The notes under the pieces are model-generated. The model was given only the letters and a program-made list of their open reading frames with translations. It had not been told where the DNA came from and did not search any database. A stretch of DNA of 62,109 nt from Syntrophomonas sp. DTU018. GTDB lineage: Bacteria; Bacillota; Syntrophomonadia; Syntrophomonadales; Syntrophomonadaceae. Made by a program: the position numbers and the translations under genes. The stretch spans positions 1-62,109 of the forward strand of contig LFSR01000055.1 of assembly GCA_001513155.1 (NCBI GenBank), in the 5' to 3' direction. Shown in pieces: positions 1 through 7,627 of the stretch (positions are counted from its first letter, which is position 1; every line of letters starts with the position of its first letter).

Positions 1-900
1 GAGATCGCCACGGCACTTCGTGCCTCGCGATGACATAGCGCGGGTTTGGTACAAAGAAGCTATCACGCGTGTCATTGCGAGGAGCATAGCGACGAAGCAA
101 TCTCAAACAGGGATTGCAGGTATTTGAAAGAGATCGCCACGGCACTTGGTGCCTCGCGATGACAATATTGTTATCTTCCGTGTCATTGCGAGGAGCATAG
201 CGACGAAGCAATCTCAAACAGGGATTGCAGGCATTAGAAAGAGATCGCCACGGCACTTCGTGCCTCGCGATGACAATATTGTTATCTTCCGTGTCATTGC
301 GAGGAGCATAGCGACGAAGCAATCTCAACAGGGATTGCAGGTATTTGAAAGAGATCGCCACGGCACTTGGTGCCTCGCGATGACATAGCGCGGGTTTGGT
401 ACAAAGAAGCTATCACGCGTGTCATTGCGAGGAGCATAGCGACGAAGCAATCTCAAACAGGGATTGCAGGTATTTGAATGAGATCGCCACGGCACTTCGT
501 GCCTCGCGATGACATAGCGCGGGTTTGGTACAAAGAAGCTATCACGCGTGTCATTGCGAGGAGCATAGCGACGAAGCAATCTCAAACAGGGATTGCAGGT
601 ATTTGAAAGAGATCGCCACGGCACTTGGTGCCTCGCGATGACAATATTGTTATCTTCCGTGTCATTGCGAGGAGCATAGCGACGAAGCAATCTCAAACAG
701 GGATTGCAGGTATTTGAAAGAGATCGCCACGGCACTTGGTGCCTCGCGATGACAATATTGTTATCTTCCGTGTCATTGCGAGGAGCATAGCGACGAAGCA
801 ATCTCAACAGGGATTGCAGGTATTTGAATGAGATCGCCACGGCACTTCGTGCCTCGCAACAATAATTGTGAGCGTCAGCGAACACCGGGAGTCCCCGAAG
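1..900. repeat. REPIN-like array with two alternating spacer types
   Basis: A palindromic pair is repeated about seven times. The left unit begins gtcattgcgaggagc and starts at 71, 182, 293, 421, 550, 661 and 772. The inverted right unit begins gagatcgccacgg, ends cgcgatgac and starts at 1, 130, 241, 352, 480, 609, 720 and 831. The two units are near reverse complements, so each pair can fold. The spacer after a right unit is either long (~36 bp, containing cgggtttggtacaaag) or short (~18 bp, aatattgttatcttccgt), in the order long, short, short, long, long, short, short. The resulting periods are 128-129 and 111 bp. The last right unit decays after about 858. The array is cut by the window edge, and I see no gene in it. 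Confidence 0.85.
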
Positions 901-923
901 GGGGCGATGACACCGATAGGTAG

Positions 924-960
924 GCAACAAACCATTGTTTAGATAATAAACATTTGTTGC
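924..960 (+). other. Hairpin upstream of the DUF421 gene
   Basis: An outer stem pairs gcaacaaa (924-931) with tttgttgc (953-960). An inner stem pairs tgttta (936-941) with taaaca (947-952) around a gataa loop, with a ccat bulge. No T-run follows, so a terminator is not supported; the role is unknown. Confidence 0.4.
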
Positions 961-1047
961 GCAAAGTTGTCCTCCCCGCTGGTGCATGATATTCTGGCCT
1001 CTCAGGGAGACTATTAGTTGGTACTAATGTCTGCTGGGAGGATTCAC

Positions 1048-1758
1048 ATGGAGTATTTATCCGTTTTGATCAGGACGACTCTGGCCTTCGTAACTGTGTT
1101 TGTAGTAGCCCGGCTGCTGGGAAAACAGCAGCTCAGCCAGCTTACTTTTTATGAGTACATTACCGGCATTACCATGGGGGACATAGCCGCCAGTATCGCT
1201 ATTGATTCAGGGCGCAGTCCGTTGTATTATATGTTTGCGCTAGTAGCATTTGCCATTCTGACCTTTGGGATGGGGGTGATTACGGAAAAAAGCCGGCCAT
1301 TGCGCAAGCTGATCGAAGGTGAACCGGTAATTCTGGTTCACAATGGTAAAATCCTGGAACATAACATGGCCAAAAGCGGCTATAATATGGAAAATCTCAT
1401 GATGCAACTCCGGGAACGGGATGCATTTGATATTTCTGAGGTGGAATTCGCCATAGCAGAAACTGACGGTTATCTGACCGTCTTAAAAAAATCCCAGCAC
1501 CGGCCGGTTACCCCGGCGGATTTGGGAATAGATACTAAATATGAGGGGATACCCTCAGAAATTATTGTAGACGGAGAGGTAATTCATCAGAACTTGAAGC
1601 AGAACAATTTGGACGAGGCCTGGTTGATAGCCCGGCTCAACAGTATGGGCTACAACAGTCCAAAAGAAATTGCCTATGCCAGTTTGGATAGTGAAGGCAA
1701 CCTGTATGTGGATGATAGACGCGATCGTCTCGACCATATGACTGATATATCCGATTAA
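1048..1758 (+). CDS. DUF421 (YetF-like) membrane protein
   Basis: A 236-residue protein of the DUF421/YetF family. Two to three hydrophobic segments fill the first ~85 residues, including the family-typical RLLGKQQLSQLTFYEYITG and GDIAASIA stretches. A soluble C-terminal domain follows, with the conserved EGEPVILVHNGKI and LMMQLRE stretches. Family members are membrane-anchored with a cytoplasmic domain; the biochemical role is not settled, although B. subtilis relatives are linked to sporulation and the envelope. The ATG at 1048 is chosen because gggagg sits 6 bases upstream; the ATG at 1018 has no good ribosome site. The gene is 32 bp upstream of the phosphomutase gene and may be cotranscribed with it. 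Confidence 0.85.
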   Translation: MEYLSVLIRTTLAFVTVFVVARLLGKQQLSQLTFYEYITGITMGDIAASIAIDSGRSPLYYMFALVAFAILTFGMGVITEKSRPLRKLIEGEPVILVHNGKILEHNMAKSGYNMENLMMQLRERDAFDISEVEFAIAETDGYLTVLKKSQHRPVTPADLGIDTKYEGIPSEIIVDGEVIHQNLKQNNLDEAWLIARLNSMGYNSPKEIAYASLDSEGNLYVDDRRDRLDHMTDISD

Positions 1759-1790
1759 GCGATCGCGGTTACTCCCAGAGGAGGATGAAT

Positions 1791-3218
1791 ATGTCAACCA
1801 TAAAGTTTGGCACCGACGGCTGGAGAGCAGTAATAGCCCGGGACTTTACCTTTGCCAACTGCCGGTTGGTAGCCCAGGGTATTGCCGGCTATGTGAACTC
1901 AGTCGGGTTAGCCAAAAGAGGTATAGTGATCGGTTATGACAATCGCTTTATGTCTGGTGACTTTGCCCGGGAATGTGCTCGGGTATTATTGGGAAATGGA
2001 ATTAAAGTCTACTTGATGTCCCGTCCAACACCCACGCCGGTGACTGCCTTTGCCATTCAGGTCAAGGAAACCGGCGGAGCGATAATGATTACTGCCAGCC
2101 ACAATCCCCCTGAGTATAACGGCATAAAGTTTATTCCCGAGTATGCGGGGCCGGCTCTGCCTGATGTCACTGACGCCATCGAACAGGAGATCCAGCATGT
2201 CATTGACACCGGTAAAGTTTATGAACTGTCCATCGAAGAAGCAACCAAGTTTGATCTTTTTGAAGAACTAAATGTGGATAAAGAGTACCAGGCTCAGCTG
2301 TTGAAAATGACCAACCCGGAAGCTTTCAAAAACCATCCCCTGCGAATAGTGGTAGACCCCATGTTTGGGGCGGGAATAGGTTATCTGGATAAGATTCTGT
2401 CCCAGTTGGGCTGTGAAGTTTTTGCTATCAACAACTACCGGGATGCTTTATTCGGGGGCTTGCTGCCGGAGCCAACCGATGCCAACTTGGCCGACCTGAA
2501 ACGGGCAGTGGGCACCTACAAGGCTAATGTGGGTTTGGCTTTGGACGGGGATGCAGATCGCTTTGGCATCATTGATAACCAGGGTAATTTTATCAGTGCC
2601 AACCGTTTTATGGCCTTATTGCTGGAGCACCTGCTCCTTACTCGCCAGTTTCGCGGACCGGTGGCCAGAACTATTGCTACTACCCACATGCTGGATCGTA
2701 TTGCCCGCAAAAATGGACTGGCCACAATTGAGACCCCCGTTGGCTTTAAATATATAGGCCAGTGCCTGCGGGAAAAGGGCTGCATGTTGGGCGGAGAGGA
2801 AAGCGGAGGCTTAAGTATTTTAGGACATGTTCCCGAGAAAGACGGTATACTGGCCTGCCTGCTGGCGGCGGAGATGCTGGCCTGGAGCGGGAAGACTTTT
2901 GAGGAGTTGCAGGCAGAATTGACGGAAAAATACGGGGACATGGTGAGCCGGCGCATGGATGTGAAAGTTAGCTCCGGGGAAAAGGCTGCCATATTGGCCA
3001 GGTTGGAAGAATACCGGCCTAAGAGCCTGGCCGGGATTCCGGTAGAAGCCAGCGATAACCTGGAGGGCTTGAGGCTGATACTGGAAAATGGCAGCTGGGT
3101 GTTAATCCGGCCTTCCGGAACGGAACCTGTATTCAGGATATATGTGGAAACCGGTAAAGATGAGTGCTTGACGGCAATACAAAAAGAGGTTCTGCAGGGT
3201 TTGGGGATAAGTGCGTAG
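1791..3218 (+). CDS. Phosphoglucomutase/phosphomannomutase family protein
   Basis: A 475-residue alpha-D-phosphohexomutase that moves phosphate between C1 and C6 of a hexose through a phosphoserine. Visible motifs in order are: N-terminal FGTDGWRAVI; catalytic-serine loop ITASHNPPEYNG near residue 100; metal site LDGDADRFG near 250; sugar-binding GGEESGG near 340; and C-terminal phosphate-binding RPSGTEPVFRIYVE. All sites look intact. ATG 1785 directly abuts the agaggagg ribosome site, so ATG 1791 (6-base spacing) is preferred. Substrate (glucose or mannose phosphate) cannot be told from sequence. It could supply hexose phosphates for glycans, including the flagellin sugar made by the operon at 15-19.5 kb, but that link is inference. 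A terminator follows. Confidence 0.9.
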   Translation: MSTIKFGTDGWRAVIARDFTFANCRLVAQGIAGYVNSVGLAKRGIVIGYDNRFMSGDFARECARVLLGNGIKVYLMSRPTPTPVTAFAIQVKETGGAIMITASHNPPEYNGIKFIPEYAGPALPDVTDAIEQEIQHVIDTGKVYELSIEEATKFDLFEELNVDKEYQAQLLKMTNPEAFKNHPLRIVVDPMFGAGIGYLDKILSQLGCEVFAINNYRDALFGGLLPEPTDANLADLKRAVGTYKANVGLALDGDADRFGIIDNQGNFISANRFMALLLEHLLLTRQFRGPVARTIATTHMLDRIARKNGLATIETPVGFKYIGQCLREKGCMLGGEESGGLSILGHVPEKDGILACLLAAEMLAWSGKTFEELQAELTEKYGDMVSRRMDVKVSSGEKAAILARLEEYRPKSLAGIPVEASDNLEGLRLILENGSWVLIRPSGTEPVFRIYVETGKDECLTAIQKEVLQGLGISA

Positions 3219-3231
3219 AGAAGATCTCTTT

Positions 3232-3255
3232 GCCCGATTGCTATCGGGCTTTTTT
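3232..3255 (+). terminator. Rho-independent terminator after the phosphomutase gene
   Basis: The stem gcccgat/atcgggc with a 4-base loop is followed by six T residues. It lies 14 bp past the stop codon and separates this unit from degS. Confidence 0.85.
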
Positions 3256-3304
3256 GTGGGGAAATTATAGATAAAAACAGATCGAAAACGGGGAAGGGTT
3301 TTCC

Positions 3305-4513
3305 ATGCAGTATGACGAAAGTAATAAAAGTACTGACAATATAGGACCAAGATGGCTGGAACAATTAGATAATGTCTTCTCCCAGGTGATTGAAGCCCTG
3401 CAGAAAAGCAGGGAGGAAATATTTGAGATAAACCAGGACTGTGAAAAACAGTGTATGCTGCTGGAAACTGAGCTGCAGGAGATAAATAAGCAGATCGAAC
3501 AAGCTATTGCAGCAGGTGACAAATATAATAAACTGGCCCGGCAGGCTCGTCTGCGTCTAATGGAGGTCAGCAGGCGCTTCGATATTATGACTGAGAAGGA
3601 TATTAAGAATGCTTACGAGACTGCCCAGGCCTTGCAGATTAAATACCAGGAAGCGCGCCAGCTGGAAAACTATTTAAAGCTGCGCCGGCATAAGATAGAG
3701 AATCAAATCCGCCAGTACCGGAGTATCAATCAAAAGGCTGAAAGTCTTTTAGACACTACCTCTATAGCTCTAAAGCTCATGGAGAGCTCCTCCGATAAAT
3801 TAAGTGATACCCTGGAACAGGTAAACCGCAAAAATCAGTTGGAATTATGGATTGTGGAAACCCAGGAAGCAGAGCGGCGCAAAATAGCCCGGGAACTCCA
3901 CGATGGCCCGGCTCAGAGCCTGGCCAGCATGTTAATTCGCCTGGACCTGGTTATGCGCATGATACCGGAAGATGCTGTCCAGATCCGGGATGAACTGCAG
4001 AACCTGAAAGCTATTGGGGCTGAAAGCCTTAGGGATGTGCGCAGCATTATGTATGACCTGAAGCCCATCCTGTTGCATGAACAAGGCCTTTTCAGCACTT
4101 TGAAGGATTATTTTAACGATTATGAAGCCAAGTATAACTTCCAAATCGATTACGTATTGTTCGGAAAGCAGCGGCAATATGATCTGGCTTTGGAAGTAGG
4201 CTTGTTTAGAATGGTGCAGGAAGCCATCACCAATGTGCGCAAGCATGCTGGGGTTAACAAGGCTTTGGTGAAAATGGAGGATAAAGGGTCCCTGCTGACT
4301 ATAGTGATCAAGGATGAGGGCTGCGGATTCGACCTGGATAAAATCAATCAACAGCGGGAAAGCTATGGAATTTTGGGTATGAAAGAAAGGGCCCGACTGT
4401 TTGGCGGGGAACTGCAGATTCTTACTCAACCAGGAGAGGGGACCCAAGTTATTATAAAGGTGCCATTGGAAGGGGAGGCAAGCGATGGACAAAATAAAGG
4501 TGATAATAGCTGA
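3305..4513 (+). CDS. degS: Sensor histidine kinase DegS
   Basis: A 402-residue cytoplasmic kinase with no membrane segment. Residues ~20-180 form a long charged coiled coil typical of the DegS sensor domain. The HisKA_3 dimerisation region contains RRKIARELHDGPAQS with the phosphoacceptor His199. A HATPase_c domain follows (EAITNVRKHAG N-box, DEGCGFD, GILGMKERARLFGG). DegS phosphorylates DegU to control exoenzymes, competence and motility. B. subtilis DegS is of similar length (385). The gene overlaps degU by 29 bp, implying translational coupling, and sits at the head of the flagellar region as in Bacillus. Confidence 0.93.
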   Translation: MQYDESNKSTDNIGPRWLEQLDNVFSQVIEALQKSREEIFEINQDCEKQCMLLETELQEINKQIEQAIAAGDKYNKLARQARLRLMEVSRRFDIMTEKDIKNAYETAQALQIKYQEARQLENYLKLRRHKIENQIRQYRSINQKAESLLDTTSIALKLMESSSDKLSDTLEQVNRKNQLELWIVETQEAERRKIARELHDGPAQSLASMLIRLDLVMRMIPEDAVQIRDELQNLKAIGAESLRDVRSIMYDLKPILLHEQGLFSTLKDYFNDYEAKYNFQIDYVLFGKQRQYDLALEVGLFRMVQEAITNVRKHAGVNKALVKMEDKGSLLTIVIKDEGCGFDLDKINQQRESYGILGMKERARLFGGELQILTQPGEGTQVIIKVPLEGEASDGQNKGDNS

Positions 4514-5129
4514 TGATCATGCCCTGGTAAGAGAAGGATTACGGCGATTACTGGAGCTGGACCCCAATATCGAGGTACTAACCGAAGTAGGCGATGGGCA
4601 GGGAGCCATAAATATGGTCCGAAAGCTCAGGCCGGACATAGTGCTCATGGACGTTAATATGCCTGGCACCGATGGCATCATAGCCACCCGGGTGATAAAA
4701 CGGGAAATGCCTTCCGTGCGAGTGGTGGCTCTGACTATTTACGAAGATGAAGAAGTAATAGAAATGGTAAAGGCCGGTGTTTCTGCCTATGTATTAAAAG
4801 ATGTAGCCGGCAGCGAGTTGATCGATACTATTTATAAGGTGATGGACGGCGAGGTGGTGATTCATCCCCGGGTAGCCAATCGCCTGGTAAAGGAAATAAC
4901 CCGCAGCGACAAGAAAAAAGAGACGGTGCGTCTCACTAAACGAGAACGGGACGTGCTCGCCTGCCTGGTCAGAGGACATACCAACAAAGAAATGGCCGAT
5001 ATGATGTTTATAAGTGAAAAAACTGTCAAAAATCATCTCACCAGCATATTCCGCAAACTAGGGGTAAAAGATCGTACGCAAGCTGCTGTATATGCCCTGA
5101 AAAACAATATTGTGACAGACGAATATTAA
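4485..5129 (+). CDS. degU: Response regulator DegU (NarL/LuxR type)
   Basis: A 214-residue two-domain regulator. The receiver domain carries the acidic pocket D10/D11, phosphoacceptor D56 in IVLMDVNMP, the T/S position in VVALTIY and the conserved Lys in YVLKD. The C-terminal LuxR-type helix-turn-helix reads LTKRERDVLACLVRGHTN followed by EKTVKNHLTSIFRKLGV. It is the partner of the kinase encoded just upstream, whose 3' end it overlaps. Its position before the flgM-flgK-flgL genes suggests control of motility or of the switch to other multicellular states, as in Bacillus; its targets here are inferred. Confidence 0.93.
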   Translation: MDKIKVIIADDHALVREGLRRLLELDPNIEVLTEVGDGQGAINMVRKLRPDIVLMDVNMPGTDGIIATRVIKREMPSVRVVALTIYEDEEVIEMVKAGVSAYVLKDVAGSELIDTIYKVMDGEVVIHPRVANRLVKEITRSDKKKETVRLTKRERDVLACLVRGHTNKEMADMMFISEKTVKNHLTSIFRKLGVKDRTQAAVYALKNNIVTDEY

Positions 5130-5143
5130 TCCTACAGGTAATC

Positions 5144-5197
5144 AAGAGACCTCTTTCCAGCATAAGCATATACTGATAGGCCAGGAGGAGGTCTTTT
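5144..5197 (+). terminator. Long-loop hairpin with T-run after degU; 3' arm holds a ribosome site
   Basis: agacctc (5147-5153) pairs with gaggtct (5188-5194), extendable by G-T/A-T pairs to 5144/5197, and the 3' side runs into TTTTTT. The loop of about 34 bases is long for a terminator. The 3' arm overlaps the aggaggag Shine-Dalgarno of the small ORF at 5200, so the structure could terminate degSU transcription, hide that ribosome site, or both. Confidence 0.5.
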
Positions 5198-5199
5198 TT

Positions 5200-5337
5200 G
5201 TGGTTATTTTTCTGAAAACCCTGGGTTTTGGCATATGGTTGGGTATTATGTTGGTGCTGATTGCAGCGGTCCGGCGTACTTCCCGTCGTCAAGTCAAGGG
5301 CAGCAAGCAAGAGAACAGCTCCGGTGTCTGGTTTTGA
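5200..5337 (+). CDS. Small putative membrane protein (45 residues)
   Basis: A GTG-started ORF preceded by aggaggag (5183-5190) at 9-base spacing. It encodes one hydrophobic helix (FGIWLGIMLVLIAAV) followed by a basic tail (RRTSRRQVKG). This fits a single-pass protein with the positive side in the cytoplasm. I do not recognise a family. It lies between degU and comFC, where B. subtilis has other small genes and comFA/comFB. The good ribosome site, length and topology support a real gene, but there is no homology evidence. Confidence 0.45.
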   Translation: MVIFLKTLGFGIWLGIMLVLIAAVRRTSRRQVKGSKQENSSGVWF

Positions 5338-5430
5338 GCCAATGGTTTTGTAAAGATCTGTCCTTTTTTGGTAGATTCGTGTCACCGAATGGAATACAAT
5401 ATAATAAGATCACAGGCAGGGGTGGGGTTT

Positions 5431-6153
5431 ATGGTTAACTTTTTTATGGACTTGTTATTCCCCCAAATGGAATGCTGTATTTGCCGGCAACCAGGCTTGT
5501 ACAGCACCAGAAGGCCCTGGTGTAGGTCCTGCCAGGAGCAATTGATAAAGCTCCAGGGAATGCTCCCCATATGTGACCGGTGCGGCAAGTATCTGGTGGA
5601 AGGTGATGGACCCCTGTGCCAGGATTGTCAGACCCGTACTCCTCCTTTTAAGCTTTCCCGGGCGGTGGGGCCTTACGAGGAACCCTACCGTATTTCTACC
5701 AAAGTTTTAAAGTTTTTGGGGCGACGCCAGTTGGCCTACCGCATGGGCAAGATGATGGCGGCCGTGGTGAAAAAAGAACCGCGTTTCTGGCCTATTGATA
5801 TGATTATTCCCGTACCATCCACTAAAGCCAGCATAAAACAGCGGGGGTTCAGCCAGACCGAACTCCTGGCTCAACAGATCAGCAAAGAACTGAAGGTAAA
5901 AATGTATCCCCATCTCCTGATAAGGGTGAAGGAAACACCGTCCCAAAGGGAATGTACCCGGGAAGAACGGGAAAAAAACCTGCTGCAAGCCTTTGATGTC
6001 CGTAAGGCTGATTGCATAAAGGGAAAGAATATCCTGTTGGTGGACGATGTTTTTACTACGGGATCAACCAGTCGGGAGTGTGCCCGAACTCTGCTGGATA
6101 ATGGAGCCAACCAAGTGAACGTTATTACCTGGGCTACGGGTAAGGGTTGCTAG
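5431..6153 (+). CDS. comFC: ComF family protein (ComFC-like phosphoribosyltransferase)
   Basis: A 240-residue protein. The N-terminal part has cysteine pairs (CCICRQPG, CRSCQ, CDRCG, CQDC) that can form a double zinc ribbon. The C-terminal phosphoribosyltransferase fold shows the PRPP loop ILLVDDVFTTGSTSREC and the upstream KQRGFSQTELLA signature. ComFC/GntX proteins act in DNA uptake or nucleotide-linked steps of competence; the reaction is not firmly known. The start at ATG 5431 follows a G-rich region and begins the conserved MVNFFMDLLFPQ; the ATG at 5368 adds an unconserved leader. The gene is followed 16 bp later by the yvyF gene. The ComFA helicase normally encoded beside it is absent here. 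Confidence 0.88.
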   Translation: MVNFFMDLLFPQMECCICRQPGLYSTRRPWCRSCQEQLIKLQGMLPICDRCGKYLVEGDGPLCQDCQTRTPPFKLSRAVGPYEEPYRISTKVLKFLGRRQLAYRMGKMMAAVVKKEPRFWPIDMIIPVPSTKASIKQRGFSQTELLAQQISKELKVKMYPHLLIRVKETPSQRECTREEREKNLLQAFDVRKADCIKGKNILLVDDVFTTGSTSRECARTLLDNGANQVNVITWATGKGC

Positions 6154-6169
6154 CAAAGGAGGGATGGCA

Positions 6170-6583
6170 ATGGCACCAGAGTTAAGAAACTGTTCGATAT
6201 GTGGCCGCTTGTTTGCCTACCAGCCGGGCGGCAGGACGGTTTGCTCCCGTTGCCGGGACCAGGAAGAGGAGAAATATATGGTGGTACGCAGATATGTGCG
6301 CGATCACCCGGGAGCGACTGTTTTTGAAGTAGCAGAAGCGACTGGTGTAGATGAAGAACTGATTTTGCAGTTTTTACGGGAGGGCCGCCTGCAGTCGAGG
6401 GGCTTTGTGGAGGTTGTACAGTGCCAGCGCTGTGGTACATACATAGAGAGCGGCAAGTACTGTGCTAAATGCCTGCAAGAACTGGATAGCCAGTTTAAGC
6501 AGGTTATTTCCACCAATCGTCCCAATAAACCTGACACTCAGGAAAAGCGATCTTCCCGGGAGCGTATGCATATTAAGGACTAG
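6170..6583 (+). CDS. yvyF: YvyF/TIGR03826 flagellar-operon zinc-ribbon protein
   Basis: A 137-residue protein of the flagellar-operon family known in Bacillus as YvyF. The N-terminus carries CSICGRLF and CSRCRDQEEEK. The middle, VRDHPGATVFEVAEATGVDEELILQFLREGRLQS, is a MerR/winged-helix-like segment. A second zinc knuckle, CQRCGTYIESGKYCAKC, follows. It is expected to regulate flagellar genes or FlgM; the precise role is unproved. ATG 6164 is jammed against the aaaggaggg ribosome site, so ATG 6170 is preferred. It is probably cotranscribed with comFC. Confidence 0.85.
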   Translation: MAPELRNCSICGRLFAYQPGGRTVCSRCRDQEEEKYMVVRRYVRDHPGATVFEVAEATGVDEELILQFLREGRLQSRGFVEVVQCQRCGTYIESGKYCAKCLQELDSQFKQVISTNRPNKPDTQEKRSSRERMHIKD

Positions 6584-6717
6584 TTATTTCCAAAGGATTG
6601 CATGAGATACTTGTCAGACCCGGTTTCAGCATTTATTACCAGACTTTAGCTGATCTTGCAGCTAAAAACCAGTGCATTTTTACATAACAATGAGCTAATT
6701 AAAGAAAAACGCTTATT

Positions 6718-6745
6718 AAGGGAGTGAAGAACTTCCTTTTTTTTT
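6718..6745 (+). terminator. Rho-independent terminator between yvyF and flgM
   Basis: The stem aagggag (6718-6724)/cttcctt (6732-6738), with one G-T pair and a 7-base loop, runs into a tract of nine T residues. It separates the comFC-yvyF unit from the flgM operon. The rest of 6584-6799 shows no ORF. Confidence 0.8.
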
Positions 6746-6799
6746 GCGAAACAAATATAAGTATTACTATGCACCCCAACGGATGAGGTGAAATATAAA

Positions 6800-7096
6800 A
6801 TGATAATTTCCAAAGCTCAGGTGCAAAACTTGCTGCAGGTGTATGCCAGGAACAAAGGTGTTAACCGTGCCGATTTAGCACCAGCGGCCCGGTCAATCAA
6901 AAAAGACGCCCTGGCTATATCTGATGAAAGCCGTATTAAACAGAAGGCTATGCAGGCTATCAGGCAGGCTGATGATGTCCGGATGGAAAAGGTCCAGGAA
7001 TTGCGGGAGCGGATTTCCGCCGGGACTTATACCTTGACTGAGGGCGAAGTAGCAGAAAAGATGATCGAAAGAGCCATTGTTGACCGGCAAATTTAA
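6800..7096 (+). CDS. flgM: Anti-sigma-28 factor FlgM
   Basis: A 98-residue protein of the FlgM family. The N-terminal half is low in structure. The conserved C-terminal sigma-binding helices include DDVRMEKVQELRERISAG and YTLTEGEVAEKMIERA. FlgM holds sigma-28 inactive until the hook is complete and it is exported or released, so it times late gene expression, including the flagellin, flaG and glycosylation units in this window. ATG 6800 is chosen because gaggtg lies 9 bases upstream; the in-frame GTG at 6788 is part of that ribosome site. It begins a tight operon with flgN, flgK and flgL. Confidence 0.88.
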   Translation: MIISKAQVQNLLQVYARNKGVNRADLAPAARSIKKDALAISDESRIKQKAMQAIRQADDVRMEKVQELRERISAGTYTLTEGEVAEKMIERAIVDRQI

Positions 7097-7111
7097 GAGG
7101 AGAAAGATAAT

Positions 7112-7603
7112 ATGGAAGGGATACTCCGGGAGTTTATCGAGGTTATGGCCAAGCAGAACCAAATCCTCGACCAGCTGGCTGTTTTGGGGGAGCAGAAGCA
7201 GCAGATTATTATCGCTGGTGAGGTTAAGGAGTTGGACAGCCTCATTCAAAAGGAGTCAGGATTGGTAGCTCACCTGGAAAAGCTGGAGAGCCAGCGCTTT
7301 AAGTTGCAGCAAAAGTTAAACCGGTCTGAAACCACCGCTCGAGAACTGGTGGAATGGGTTGGACAGGAGTATCCGCAGCTGAAAGAAGAATTCCAGGAAA
7401 CGGTGGACCGGCTGAGTTATAACTTGGACCGGCTGAAAGTTATCAATAAACATAATAACGAGTTAATCGAACAGTCCCTTCAATATATTGAGAGCATCCA
7501 GGCCTTGTTAAACGGGGACATAGCCGGAACCTATACTGACAGAGGCGATTTAGCAGATGAAAAAACAGGCCGCCGGATTAATCTGCTGGATACCCGGGCC
7601 TGA
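7112..7603 (+). CDS. flgN: FlgN family flagellar export chaperone
   Basis: A 163-residue, almost entirely helical protein with heptad-like charge patterning (IEVMAKQNQILDQLAVLGEQ; LSYNLDRLKVINKHNNELIE). FlgN binds the C-termini of FlgK and FlgL and delivers them to the export gate. It sits between flgM and flgK, the standard place in Firmicutes. The terminal LLDTRA tail is typical of the family's flexible end. Sequence identity alone is weak for this family; gene order carries much of the call. Confidence 0.85.
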   Translation: MEGILREFIEVMAKQNQILDQLAVLGEQKQQIIIAGEVKELDSLIQKESGLVAHLEKLESQRFKLQQKLNRSETTARELVEWVGQEYPQLKEEFQETVDRLSYNLDRLKVINKHNNELIEQSLQYIESIQALLNGDIAGTYTDRGDLADEKTGRRINLLDTRA

Positions 7604-7627
7604 AGTTAAGTAAAGAGAGGATGCAGT

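Noticed and set aside
1-870. CRISPR array
   Set aside because: Units are inverted pairs of ~35 bp, and only two spacer sequences recur; CRISPR spacers would be unique and of even length. No cas genes are present.
146-987. Open frames across the left repeat array on both strands (80 and 220 residues)
   Set aside because: They are translations of the REP units, repeating the same peptide, with no ribosome site and no conserved domain.
2516-3364. 282-residue frame on the minus strand
   Set aside because: A shadow of the phosphomutase gene running through its terminator; no motifs or ribosome site.
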